A stretch of 64,000 nucleotides of DNA from Rhipidocladum racemiflorum (taxonomy: Eukaryota > Streptophyta > Magnoliopsida > Poales > Poaceae), in the NCBI GenBank assembly GCA_036346355.1, contig CM070577.1:50664309-50728308 (forward strand). Reading direction: 5' to 3'. The position numbers and the translations under genes were made by a program. The notes under the pieces are model-generated. The model was not told where the DNA came from and made no database searches. It worked only from the letters and a program-made list of their open reading frames with translations. This document shows, piece after piece, positions 22,584 to 34,420 of this stretch. Within the stretch, counting starts at the first letter, position 1, and the number at the start of each line of letters is the position of its first letter.

Positions 22584-25413
22584 CAGTTGATGCATGCTAT
22601 GATGCAACAGATGCAGCACGTCACTGCTCAGGCCGCCGCTAATAAGTCAATTAGGGACAACGTCAGAATTCAAGACTGTCAGAGTTCATGAGGACTCATC
22701 CACCCACTTTCTCCGGGAATGCCAATCCGTTGGAGGCCGATGATTGGTTAAGGTCAATTGAGAGGTAGCTACACATTGCCCAATGCATGGGAAATGAGAA
22801 AGTACTTTACGCATCTCATCAGTTGGAAGGGACCGCCGCAGAATGGTGGGAGAACTTCTGCGCCACGCGGGAGAACTCTCAGGACATCACTTGGGAGGAG
22901 GAGTTTACAGCCGCATTTCGTCAGTATCACGTGCCGGAAGGAATTATGGACCTCAAGAAGGAAGAGTTCAGAGCACTGAAGCAAGGTAACCAGCCGGTAG
23001 GTGAATATCTAAATAAGTTCACGCAGCTTGCACGTTACGCACCTGAAGACGTAGCGACAGATAAAGCCAGACAGTCTCGTTTTATGAAGGGACTTAACTT
23101 AGGACTGCAGGTGGGACTGATCACCCACACCTTTCTAGATTTCCAAGAGTTGGTGAATAAGGCGCTTATTCTTGAGGACAAGCGCAAGGAACTGGACGAC
23201 AACAGGAAGCGCAGGATGCAACAGCAGGGATCACGTCAGGGAGCGCAGCAATGTTTGAGGGTTGCGCCAAATCAGTTTTTCAGATTCCAGCCACAGAATG
23301 CAGCGAGGACACAGTCGCCAGCACCAAGGCCCGTCAATCAGAATTATCAGACCCCAGCTCCAGCCAGAAACGCTACTTCAGGCAGTCAACAGGGGACAGT
23401 GAGACGCTGCTACACATGCAACGAGCTAGGGCACTTTTCCAACAGTTGCCCCAAGAAGACAGCAGGAGTGACCCCAGTCCGCTTCAATCTGGGATCCACA
23501 CCAGCTAGGACGCCAGCACCAGGAGCCAACCGAGGGACAGCACAGCCAGGAGCAGCACCCCAAACCGTAGTGAGAGGCCGAGTCAACCATGTCACCGTAG
23601 ATGCACTCCAGAATGCCACGGACGTCGTACTGGGCTTTGCTGCTAAAAATGATTTGGAGATTGCAAGACTTAAATGCATGCTTTTAGTTCAAACCCCTGG
23701 TTCCGAACTCCGAACGAAAGTAGGATGTTCTGGGGTAAGAATATTAATAGATGGGATAGAGTTCCTAGCGAACCTTAATATGTTGGAAACCCAGACCTTA
23801 GATGTTATCTTGGGAATGGATTGGCTATCCAAGCACAAGGCCGTATTGGATTGTGGGCGAAGGATTATCTCAGTAGAGAGCCCGTGTGGAAGGAAAGTGG
23901 AATTTCAAGCTACCGCCATTAGAGATGGACAGTTGATGGTTAACAGCGCCAAGGCAATCAGCATAGAAGATGTCTCAGTAGTGAATGAGTACCCAGATGT
24001 TTTTCCTAAAGATTTACCTGGTATGCCGCCAGACAGAGACATAGAGTTTGTGATAGAGCTTGTACCTGGTACGGCCCCGATAGCAAAGAGACCTTACCGG
24101 ATGTCCACCGAAGAATTAGTAGAGATGAAGAAACAACTTGAAGAGTTGATGGAGAAAGGATTCATCAGACCGAGTTCGTCGCCGTGGAGAGCACCAGTTT
24201 TGTTTGTCAAGAAGAAGGACGGAAGTTTCAGGATGTGCATTGACTACCGTGCACTCAATGAAGTCACCGTGAAGAATAAGTACCCGCTACCCAGGATCGA
24301 TGATCTGTTTGACCAGTTGAGAGGAGCCGGAGTCTTCTCCAAGATTGATCTGAGATCGGGATACCACCATTTGAAGATCCGATCAGAGGATATTCCGAAG
24401 ACCGCGTTTTCGTCCAGATACGGACACTATGAGTTTACAGTTATGTCATTCGGTTTGACGAATGCGCCAGCCTATTTCATGAATATGATGAACAAGGTGT
24501 TCATGGAATATTTGGACAAGTTTGTTGTTATGTTCATAGATAATATCTTAATCTACTCCAAGACAGAGGATGAACATGCAGAGCACTTAAGGCGAGTTTT
24601 GGAAAAGCTGAGGGAACAACAACTCTTCGCCAAGTTCAGCAAGTGTGATTTTTGGAAGGACAAGGTGGAATTCCTTGGATATGTAATGACCGCAGAAGGA
24701 GTTGCCGTAGATCCAAGCAAGGTAGAAGCTGTGTTACATTGGGAGCAACCGAAGACCGTGACCCAGATCCGGAGTTTCCTTGGAATGGCAGGTTACTACC
24801 GCCACTTCATTGAAGGCTTTTCAACAATTGCGAAACCTCTTACGCAATTGTTGAAAAAGGAGAAGAAGTTTGCATGGACGCCGGAGTGCGAGAAAGGTTT
24901 TCAAGAGCTAAAAAACGATTGACATCAGCCCCGGTGCTGATTCTACCGGACGTCAATCAAAGCTTCGATATCTATTGCGATGCATCGCGCCAAGGACTTG
25001 GATGTGTGCTGATGCAGAATGGAAAGGTCGTCGCTTAGTTAAGAGATTCCATGCCAAAGGAAAACTCGCGCCGCGATATGTTGGACCATTTAAGGTTCTC
25101 AGCCGTAGAGGTGAAGTTGCGTATCAACTGGAGTTACCGCAATCACTAGCAGGAGTACATGACGTGTTTCACGTGTCCCAGTTGAAGAAGTGTCTCCGAG
25201 TACCTAATGAACAGACACCGCTAGAGTCAATTGAGCTACAAGAGGATCTGATTTACAAGGAACACCCCATCAAGATTTTGGACACCATGGATCGAGAGAC
25301 GAGAAACAAGTCAACCCGTTTCTGCAGAGTTCAATAGAGCAACCATGCGGAGAGTGAAGCAACTTGGGAGCGCGAAGAGGATTGAAGAAAGAGTTTCCAA
25401 ACCTATTCTTTAG
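22584..25413 (+). pseudogene. D4 gag-pol polyprotein, internally deleted
   Basis: The gag N-terminus is missing; coding resumes at QLMHAMMQQMQHV. The main open stretch is 22787-24922 (711 codons): gag (EEEFTAAFRQYHVPEG), a CCHC zinc knuckle from residue 208 (CYTCNELGHFSNSC), a protease lacking its DSGA active site through a precise 75-bp in-frame loss at 23633/23634 but keeping ILGMDWL, and reverse transcriptase (LPRIDDLFDQL, YGHYEFTVMSFGLTNAP). The catalytic pair FIDD reads FIDN (Asn at 24542-24544), so RT is probably inactive. A 1-base loss near 24908 breaks the frame. At ~25034 RNase H jumps directly to the polyprotein end (VKRFHAKGKLAPRYVGPFK), deleting integrase, and the chromodomain part runs to a frame-shifted stop at 25411-25413. 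Confidence 0.9.
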
Positions 25414-25445
25414 TAAGCCCTGAATCTCGGGGACGAGATTCTGTT

Positions 25446-25458
25446 AAGGGGGGAGGTT
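25446..25458 (+). other. Polypurine tract of D4
   Basis: aaggggggaggtt lies directly before the tgtaacacccc LTR start. Confidence 0.88.
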
Positions 25459-25839
25459 TGTAACACCCCAAATTTTTGCTTTTCATGAATTTAAATGTGA
25501 TTTGGCACTTTGGTGAATTTTTGGAATTTTCTGGAATTTATTTGGATTTATTTGGGATTTATTTGAATTTATTCCCTTTTGAAATAATTAAAGAATTTAA
25601 CTTTGCAAATAAATTTTGTTGGAAATATTTTATTTGAGTCCAAAATGTTCCAAAATATTTTCTAGAATTTTTTTGGAATTTTTTTGAGTGTTTTGCTATT
25701 TTTAATGAATTAAATGAATTTCTGGGAATTAATCGGATTATTTAAATCGCTGAAAATCGAGTTGGTTTTACTGTTCCTCCGACCGAGCCCGAGTCTGACT
25801 TGAGTCCGAGTCTGACTCGAACCCAACGTAACCCTAACC

Positions 25840-26720
25840 CTCTCGACCATCCGATCAAGATCGAACGGCCGAGATTGAGCCACGTTGCCGAACCCAAGCC
25901 CGACCGAGCCAGCCAGGTCGCCCGAGCCGGACCCGAGCCCAAACCTCCGCACCGTTGGATCTTGATCCAACGGCTCACGTTGAGCCACGTCACCCCTCTC
26001 CGAGTCCTCGTCGGACTCCACCGCCGCCCGCGTGTGGGCCTCGTTCTCCGCGCTTTTCACGGAAGCCGAGGCCCCTATTTAAAGCACCACCGCCGCCATC
26101 GGGTTGCCGACTTCCGTGCGCACCCGTAGCCCTAGCCCACGTCACCTGAGCCGCCGCCGTATGCCTGCTAGAGCTCTCCTTAGTTGCGCTGGGTCTCCGC
26201 TTGTGATTGGCCGATTCGCCGCCCGTTGAGCGAGATCCGAACGCAAGAACGGCCGCGTCGGAGGGGACCTTTCACTTCGCCGGAATCACGCCCAAACGCC
26301 GTCGGGCGTGTCGTCGTCCTCGTCTCCGGTGACCTCTGCTCCATCGCGTGCCATCGCCACCTCGCGAACTCCATCAGCCGTCCGATCAAGATCCGAGGGC
26401 CCAGATTCATCCACGTTGCCACGGTAAAATCCCACATTGTAATTTTCAGATCTATTTCCAACCGTTGGATCTAGATCCAACGGTTTAGATTGTGCCACGT
26501 AGCTAGAACCGCACCGTACTAGATCCAATCTCAGCCGTTAGATCTAGATCAAACGGCTAGGGTTAGCCACGTTGTAACTCTAGAGTTGATCTTGACCGTC
26601 GGATCAAGATCGAACGGTCCATACCAGCCGAGCGGTTTCCATAACGCGTTAAGCCAGATCCGATCTGGGCCGTTGATTTTCAAATCAACGGCCGAGATCT
26701 TGCCACGTGGGCGGAAGTCT
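25840..26720 (+). repeat. Array of ~7 palindromes each followed by an ACGT motif
   Basis: Palindromes built on arms ccgttggatc and gatccaacgg lie at 25952-25973 and 26462-26483; a ccgttgattt/aaatcaacgg form lies at 26669-26692; degenerate members lie near 25847, 26378, 26535 and 26599. Most are followed within ~25 bases by ccacgt (gagccacgt, tccacgtt, gccacgttg, gccacgtgg). Equivalent arrays occur in the other D LTRs (9690-10310, 18180-18800, 42845-43560, 51955-52675). Location in the upstream part of the LTR suggests U3 regulatory sites; that role is inferred. Confidence 0.7.
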
Positions 26721-28249
26721 GACCACCGCGGTCAGCGCGGTCGTCGCTGACATCACCGCTGACGTCACGGTGGGGCCCGCATGTCAGCCGTCCTCGGCCG
26801 AGTCTTGCTGACGTCGCCGCTGACATCAGTGTGGGTCCCGCTCGTCAGTGACACATGCACCGTGGACCGGGTCCACGGTGGACCGAGCCGCGCTGTGCAC
26901 CAGGTCCATGGACCCGAGGCGACGTGGTGGCTCCCGATTGGTCCACATGTCATGCTGACGCAATAAATTAATTTCCGAAAAAGAAAATGATTTATTAATT
27001 CGGTTTATTGATTTCAAAAATGGATTCAAACTTCAAACGCTTATAACTTTTGCGTTTCAACTCCGATTTGAGTGATTCAAATTTCTAAATTTTCATAAAA
27101 ATGAGACCTACTCAAATATGAATTTTAATTAATTTTTTATTATGAATATTTCTCTATTTTTATTTAATTAATGTTTTCTTTAAACTTTAAACGGTTATAA
27201 CTTTTGCATTTAAACTCCGAATTTGACGATTCCAGTTTCTAAAAATTCATAAAATTATGCTCTCTCTGTTTGTGAACTTTATTTGATGTTTTGGATACTT
27301 TTTGTCTACTGTTTATTTATTTATTGCTATTTGCACGCTTTACGAGTAGACGTTGAAGTGCCCGAAGGCTTCGAAGGTGAAGTGTTGACTCAGTAGTCAG
27401 CTCAGGACCAAGAACAAGTACTCTTTGAAGGCAAGTTGTGCTTTGACCATGTTGATCCCATTTTCAAATTAAATTGGTTTAAATTATTGCATGCTAGTTT
27501 AATTAGAAAATACTTTATTTAATTTCGGGGGATAGATAAATGCCAAATTGCTGTATGACACCTTGGTTAATTAAATATGTGCCATGACCCCTTGTCACCC
27601 TAGTTGTGGATTATTAGTTGGACATTATTAAATTGCCAACATGGGAATTTAGATCGTTGTAGTAGATTGCTTAGACCTGCTACGTGTTTATGACATGAAT
27701 TTGGACAATCAAATGTTAATATTGACTTAATGATATATTGAACCTGTTTTGGAAAGGTATCATGTGTTGTGATGTTGATGGCACGTGGTGCATGGTAATC
27801 AACTGGGGTTTGATAAATAGTTTTTGACCGGGGCATGTGGCAAGAATGATCGGGTGGGCCAGTTGTGGCACCGGGAACGTCATTTTGGTTCTTCGGGTAG
27901 TCTTGCCCTGGTCACCCTAAGGACTTAACCTTGCAAGCCTTTGAACTGAGTCAAACGTGCAACCATATGTCTGTAATGGGACGGACATAGTTGAATAAGT
28001 TGCTAATAACGTACCTGTGGGACCTTAGGATGTCGACTACACCCTTTGTGTAGTTGTACGGGGGAGCGTACCGGGGCTGCGGCCAGGTACCCATCTAATG
28101 GTTGATTGGTCTAAACTTCGCCTTCGCTAAGGGAAGGGTTAGTGTGCAATAACTGGGGAGGCCCACTTGTGCTGTTAGAAGTTTCCGAAAGACATTGTTA
28201 CGGACACTAGCCTTTGTGGTGTTTGGCTGTATCTTGTGGGTAAAGTGCA

Positions 28250-28310
28250 TAACCACTACAGAGTGTAAAATCTGTTCGAATAGCCGTATCCACGGTATTG
28301 GACATCGCTC
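28250..28310 (+). promoter_or_regulatory. Conserved palindrome block, D4 LTR
   Basis: Holds cactacagag, the near-palindrome ctgttcgaatag (28272-28283, one G-T pair) and atcca (28288-28292) facing tggac (28299-28303), the same order as in the other LTR families. Confidence 0.45.
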
Positions 28311-28586
28311 GGGAATTACAGTCAAGGGTTAGACTTTCTTGAAAATAACTTGGACTTGAAAGGTTGGGTTTGGTTTAATAATGATGTTGATGGAAATGTG
28401 GATTAGGATTGGAAAAGATGTTTATTTAAATTCTGGAAAGATTATTGATCTTATACTTGTATTTACTGCTTTCGAATCTACTTATGCTACTTGTAAATGT
28501 TGTTTTACTGCAATTATACCCTGAGCTATTCCTTTGTACTAAGCCATGCATGTAGTATATTAGTTGCATTCTGTGCATGACTTGCT

Positions 28587-28601
28587 GAGTACCAAGTACT
28601 C
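28587..28601 (+). promoter_or_regulatory. Conserved GAGT/ACTC hairpin, D4 LTR
   Basis: Perfect gagtac/gtactc arms with loop caa, within cttgctgag...ctcacccttgcc. Confidence 0.5.
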
Positions 28602-28969
28602 ACCCTTGCCACAATACAACACCAGTTGAAGGAGAAGCTACACCAGCTTTGGAGGAGGAGCTCCAAGAGGAACCGTCTAACTAGGAGCGAGTGATCGGTT
28701 GCACGTGGTATCTTTGGATGGCACCACGAAGTTATCTTATTTTTCCGCTGCAGTTATTTCCCTTTTATTGAGTTTTCGCCCTGCGTGGCATATATTTGTA
28801 ACTTGACCCTAAGGTCGAGCAACCAGCTTGGTTAACTATTTAAGGTACATTATTATTTCGTTGAGTATGATTGTGATATTTACCAATGTTGAGACTATGT
28901 GCACTAGCGCGTTCCTGGACTAGTGCTGATTACATAGAGGGTCCGGATTTGCAAATTCGGGTCCCGACA

Positions 28970-29051
28970 GGCTTCCAAGTAGATTTCGAAAAATTACAAA
29001 TAATCCCAGAACCACATTAAATATATTAAAAGAAAATTTTGGGATGTTACA
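28970..29051 (-). mobile_element. D5 LTR terminal remnant
   Basis: 82 bp ending gaaaattttgggatgttaca, the terminus expected for the minus-strand D-type LTR that started at 20468. The ccaac target-site duplication follows at 29052-29056. Confidence 0.75.
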
Positions 29052-29056
29052 CCAAC
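29052..29056. repeat. Target-site duplication of D5, right copy
   Basis: ccaac, matching 20463-20467. Confidence 0.85.
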
Positions 29057-29791
29057 CAACTCGAGTTCATCGTTAGAAATATTGTTCTTAGGATTTTCTG
29101 ATTCTTCACCTAAAAACAACATTAATACAAGTTGAGTACAAAAGTACTTGCAAGAATTTCACAAGGCCTAAATACATGCAGGCTGATTCAATGAAAGGCT
29201 GCTAAGTTAATTTTTGCATAAAGCTGAAATTTGAAATGTAATGCTAGATAGTAAATTGAAAGCGTAAATGAAATAAAAATAATTTGATGGGTAATTAATA
29301 TAATAAGTAATAATTAAATGAAAAAGTAAATTACTCACAGCCCTTCGTGAGTAAAGTGTAGCAGATTACCCAAGGTTCTTCGTGAGTAAACTCACGGTCC
29401 TTGTAAGGAAATAAAATAATGAGAAAGAAATACTCGACGAGAGAGTGTTATTTTCAAACCATCTGTCTAGTTTTATGAAAATAGAAGACAGTTAACTAGT
29501 AGTGCCAGTTCTCCAAGTTATCAATGACCGTGGATACAGCTAATCGATTAGTTTTACACTCTGCAGCGGTGTACAGCTTTACCCACAAGATATGTTGTTC
29601 CTTTTTGCAAAGCTTATTAGACACATTTCCTTTGGTGTGAGTGCGGGGAGGTCATAACGAAACAGTTCAATTACCTGAACCTAGCTTTGCACCAGCCCGG
29701 TGACGTTAAACCTTACTATGGTAGAAACAAACAATCTAGTGAAGCAATAATAATCAGAAGCCCTCGGCTCAAATAAAACAATGACTTTTTC
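29057..29791 (-). mobile_element. Family C LTR, minus strand, segment 2
   Basis: Reverse complement of about 59740-60368 in the inverted copy: shared blocks include the atttcatttacgctttcaat region, the repeated actcacg motif region, ctaatcgattag (29540-29551) and the tttacccacaagatat block (29580-29595). The GAGT hairpin lies at 29134-29149 with one weakened pair. Broken at 29791 by LTR E. Confidence 0.85.
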
Positions 29792-31899
29792 TGTAACACC
29801 CTAGCACCCACGTGCCCTGAATGTTACACCCTTAACAAACGAGCATGCCGAAGACACTAAATAGCAGAAGCAAAACCATACTATCAAGGTAGAGGGCTAC
29901 CAAAATTTCTCATAAAATTCGGCAGCACCTCTCCTAAAATCAGGACATCCACTCAGCAGACAGAAGATGATAAACAGTTAATAATGATAATCTACAACAA
30001 GATATGGTACCACTAACCACCGAACAACAAAATACCTTCAACTAACCCTAAGTACATGAGAACAACATGATTAAGGGGATAAACAGGATACACATAAAGG
30101 AAGACCACTAATTTCACTAGTACACTAAGGAGGCAACCACATAGCATCATTACTTACAATTTACCTAAACAAAATCAGATTCCATTACCCATAGAAACAT
30201 AAGTAAAAGATGTTTAACATACTATTTGTGCCACATTTAGTCGGTTTGAGTGAAGTGCTAGCCCAAACCCCACGATGCCCGCTTGGGAGGAACCTAAAAT
30301 AAAACAACAAACAACAAGTGTGAGCTCATCACTCAGCAAAGTGTAAAGTGACAAAGCAAATAGCACAATATAAATTTGCATCCATACAATAAGAAATTTA
30401 AACATACAAGTAATGAACTCAACAGCTCATCATTTTTTTTTAACTCATCTCATGCACTTCTTTCTCCTACAATGCCATTGATATGCACATGCATGCCTCT
30501 TTATGGAGCTCATATCGGTATTGTCGGGTGCACACCCGTCGATGTGCACCCCCATCCCCTCCATCCCGTGGAGGGTGCCCACACTTACTGACTCGCTCCC
30601 ATACTCTAAAGGTATGGAACTACGAGGTGGGTCTTTTGTGTTCACTACATGTGAACACAAAGGTCCACATCAAAATGGGACACCTCTTCCTTTATGAATG
30701 CACAGATGCGATTAATATGAATAAATTTCATCTACAACATAACCATGGTCAATGCATAACTTAATCATACTCATTGCATAACATAAAGTGCTCAATGCAA
30801 AACTTAATTATACTCATGATCATCACCATTCAATCCAAATATAAAGACAAAGAAGATGTGACACCCGACATTAAGCCGAGAATGCCACTTCACACTTGCC
30901 TCTACCCGCGAGGAGCGGGGTGATGCGAGGAGGAAGGCCCGCTCGAGGCTACTCCACCTGCAATTAAACAACAATTGCAATACTCTAACTCAATTACTAG
31001 ACAAGATTCAATCGAACAAAGTGCGAGAACGATCCACCTCAAAACAGCCCTAAACGACCCCTGAACGCGACTCGGGACAGCGATCGCTCAAATAGGTGTA
31101 ACTTTTATTTGGCTCAACCAAATTTCACGTTCTCATACTCTAAATGACCGCAAGGGAATAACCAAGGATGATCACAAAGCCAATAAGGTTGGAAGTGTCT
31201 CAAGCAATCCCAGATTTGAAACAAACACAAGCTACACGCAGAAGTTTCTTTTCTGGACAACAAGCACTGAAAATGGCATAACTTATAAATGGTTTAGTGA
31301 AAGTTCATGTTCTTGGATTATAATTAACAGGACAGCAACTTTGAAGCAATGTAACTTTTATTTCTAACTCCAAATCAATAAAACAAGTACATTTTCTAAA
31401 ACTAAAGGAAATTTCCTACATTTCTCTAGGAAAATGTAAGAACTCATTCGGCCTCTATCTAAGCCTAAATTGCAGTTGAACAATTTAGCTCCACTAACAA
31501 CTCAAACTGGACAGTAGACACTAAAATTGGCATAACTTTTAATTGGCTTCATGGATTTTTGAGTTCTTGTACTCTATTGAAACGTAAGAACGATATATAC
31601 AACAATGTCTACAGCCAAAAACTCATTTGACCAACTTAGATGCCCCAAAACCGAGATGCAATGCAGACTGAAAAACAGCTCAAAAATCAGAACACAGGTT
31701 CCCTCCAAAAACTAGCTTCCCCCCCCCAAAAAAAAATCTCAATGCTAGAATCCTAGAATCCATACTACCCAGCCTAGGAACCTCATATCTGAGCTCACAA
31801 GCAACCAACCATGGGGGACAAGCACTTACCAAGGAGGGGGAGTTGGATGGAGAGGTGGAGGAGCTGCTGCTGACCAAGGGGGAGGATGGGGAGCTTCTT
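29792..31899 (-). mobile_element. LTR E (A/B-related), minus strand, main part
   Basis: Starts tgtaacaccc and, read on the minus strand, follows the block order of the A and B LTRs: a gtgcacaccc...cctccatcc block (~30525-30580), taacttttatttggctc-type blocks (31090-31560), and the GC-rich gaggtggagg block next to 31899. A weak form of the GAGT hairpin lies near 30322. It has no interior, so it is probably a solo LTR. Element B is inserted at 31899; the remainder resumes at 58304. The left flank ends ttttc. Confidence 0.7.
31895..31899. repeat. Target-site duplication of element B, left copy
   Basis: ttctt, repeated at 58299-58303 immediately after the B 3' LTR. Confidence 0.92.
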
Positions 31900-34091
31900 T
31901 GTGACACCTCGGAGTGTCGTATCCTTAATTATTGAACATGATAAGGTTAAATACAGTATGAGATGTGGAAATAAGGTTAAAACCATAAGAATTGGAGGTT
32001 AATAACGTTTCCGGGCCGTTTCCGGGGTTTTGGGCATTCCCGGGGGAGTTTTGGGCCTTGGTGGGCTTTGGAGGGGTTGAGAGGGACTCTTATTGGACTA
32101 GGGCAGGGTGTGGGGGCTGTTAAAAGGGGCTCCCCCTGCCCCCCCTTGCGCCCCCACCTCAGCCCCTTGCGCCCCCTCCACCTCTCCTCCCTCTTCCCCC
32201 CCCTAAGCCCTAGCCGCCACCCCCCTCCCCAAACCGTCGCCCCCACCCCTTCCTCCACCTCCACACCACCTCCCCTCCACCCCTTGCTGCCCTAGGGTGG
32301 CCTCCCCACCCCTGCACCTCGTGGAGTCATCCCGTGGAGCGAGGAGCGAGGAGCGAGTAACGTGGAGCGAGGAGCGATTCGCGAGGGGATTCATTGGAGA
32401 TTTGTTCGTCGGCCAAAGGTATGATCTTGGGGATCCTTGGGGATGATCTAGGTACCATTATTAGGGTGTTTATCAAGTTTTTAGATCAATTGGAGGCGCT
32501 GGATTGAAGTAATTTGGGTTAGATCTAAACTTGTCCACGTTTCTGTTTTCGGGCAGATTGAGCAGTCGAGTTAGGGTTCGAGTTCTCGTCAATTTAGAGT
32601 TCGAATCTGACCGTACGAACTTCTAGGAAGTTGTAGATAATTTAATTATATTTCCGTGGACGTAAAGCACGTTAATTTCCGATCAGCCGTTTGAAAGTTA
32701 CAGCTGTTTTACCGAGCGCCTAAAAATCTGTGACGCGATTGGAACAGATCTCGGTAATCTGTAGATTAAACAACTTTAGAGGCCGAATCAGACTTTCCTT
32801 ATACCTAGAGAAAGTTGGGAAATTTCCTAGGCTACGCGAGGGTGTACTCGTTTAATTCATTCGGAGTCCCAGAACTCAAGTTATGCCTTTTGCAAGGCTG
32901 CTGTCCCGCCGGGACAGAACCTCTGTTTTAGGTTTTGCGAGTAGTTGGCAATGTCGGGTTAGATGGGGGTTTGTGTACTGTTTTGAGGTTATGATTGTGA
33001 GTGTGTGATGCCTATGTGTAGGTGGTGTGACCCCGGGAGAGCCCTCTTCTTCCCGCCAATCCGTTGCACGTGTTTGAGGCAAGTGTGTTGTGATGGATAG
33101 CGAGTTGTAGGTTGCATGTTGAGATTAGATGGAATTGTTTACATGATATATGTCCACTTGCCATGTGTTAATGATTGATATGATATGATGATCATGTTTA
33201 ACATATTATGATGCCATGTGTTAATATGTGAATTGAATATGATAATTGGCATGGTTGCATGCATGTCATGATATAGGGCGAGGGCGGTGAGAAAGTCTTA
33301 ACTAGTCCGGCAAGGTCGGTGAGAAAGTTATGACTAATCCGGAACGCCATTGAGTAAGTCCTATGTCGTGATTCCATCCACGTGGTGTTTGGAAGCGAGT
33401 AGGCACCCTCCATCTTCGGGATGTAAGGGAGGAAAGGGTGCACACCGACGGGTGTGTACTCCACCATACCGGTATGAGGTTCCAGAGGGTCAGGAGCATT
33501 GCATTACTTCGCATACAAATTGATGATGATATTGATAAGTAATCATGAATGAGATGATATACATGATGGAAGATGTTATTGCCATGTTGTTATGCTTGTT
33601 GTCCATTGCGGTATGCTTGCGGAGTTTTCGAACTCACCCTTGTGTTTTCTTGTTGTTTTAGGTACCATGAGAACGGCATGCGGGGAAAGGGGAATAGTCA
33701 CACGCTCACACGTTGCTTCACCTTAATGTTTCCCCAAGTCAATTCATTTAGTTTGATAATAAATTGCGTGTGATGGTCTTTAAAATTAAGTCTTAGCTTG
33801 GTTAATGAGAGTTCTATTGTTTGTTTGACACTTGGAACCTTAAGAGCTTAATGTTAGTCTCTTATTGTCGTTAAGACTTTATTTATTGCTGTTTTAGATG
33901 TTTCTCTTATTGCCATATAATGCTATATTGTTGCTGTTCCTTAAATTCATGATAAAACAAAGGAGGTGCTGCCGAAATCTCGGTTTTTAGCCTATGCACC
34001 TTTGCTGGAATTTTATGTTAAATGTGGTATTTAGTTGTTGTTTAGCTTGTGTTTGGTAGCATTCGGGCATATTAAATGCCGGGGTGTTATT
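31900..34091 (+). mobile_element. Element B 5' LTR
   Basis: About 2.19 kb, beginning tgtgacacctcgg and nearly identical to 56118-58298. It is related to the A LTR along most of its length. Its last bases (gtgttat) differ from gtgttaca in the 3' copy. The gaggagcgagg block (32339-32385) precedes a candidate splice donor (ccaaag|gtatga, gt at 32419); acceptor-like sites are at 33021 (tgtgtag|g) and about 33661 (gttttag|g). Confidence 0.92.
33622..33635 (+). promoter_or_regulatory. Conserved GAGT/ACTC hairpin, element B 5' LTR
   Basis: gagtt and aactc pair around a ttcg loop; repeated at 57830-57843 in the 3' LTR. A pyrimidine-rich stretch ending gttttag|g follows. Confidence 0.5.
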
Positions 34092-34420
34092 CTGATTAGT
34101 ATCGAGGCGGTTTTGTAGGTCCTTGGAATATGTATTTTTAGTGTCATACCTTAAGTTGCAACTAAAATATGATGTGGAATAACTTAGAAACATGGCTTAG
34201 GTTCTAACTAAAACCTTGTTATAGGATAGCAACGTTAAAACTTGTAAAAGTGGTATAACTAATCTAAAATCTGACACACTTGGATGCACAGTAGGATGGG
34301 TTTTGGTTCGTCATTGCATCGCGCTTGATTATGTGATAAGGATTATGCTTATGATGATGTTTGATCTATGATCTTGATTGTGTGCTTTCGTGTTTGGGTG
34401 GTTGTCTGTCTAAAGCAGCC
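34092..34420 (+). mobile_element. Element B leader with decayed PBS
   Basis: The primer-binding site reads attagtatcgaggcgg where element A has ttggtatcagagcggg, so cagag appears as cgagg. The next ~190 bases match element A 1460-1640. No coding sequence is seen before the ATG at 34421. Confidence 0.8.

Larger units (their letters stand above)
25459..28969 (+). mobile_element. D4 3' LTR
   Basis: 3511 bp from tgtaacacccc to gtcccgaca, collinear with the reverse complement of the D1 LTRs but clearly diverged. The first 1.2 kb contains a palindrome array. The second half holds the conserved palindrome block (28250-28310) and hairpin (28587-28601). No D4 5' LTR exists; the left end of D4 is a rearranged junction at about 22565. 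Confidence 0.9.

Noticed and set aside
22787..24922. Treating the 711-codon D4 frame as an intact gag-pol gene
   Set aside because: It lacks the protease active site, has FIDN for FIDD, and is followed by a frameshift and loss of RNase H/integrase.
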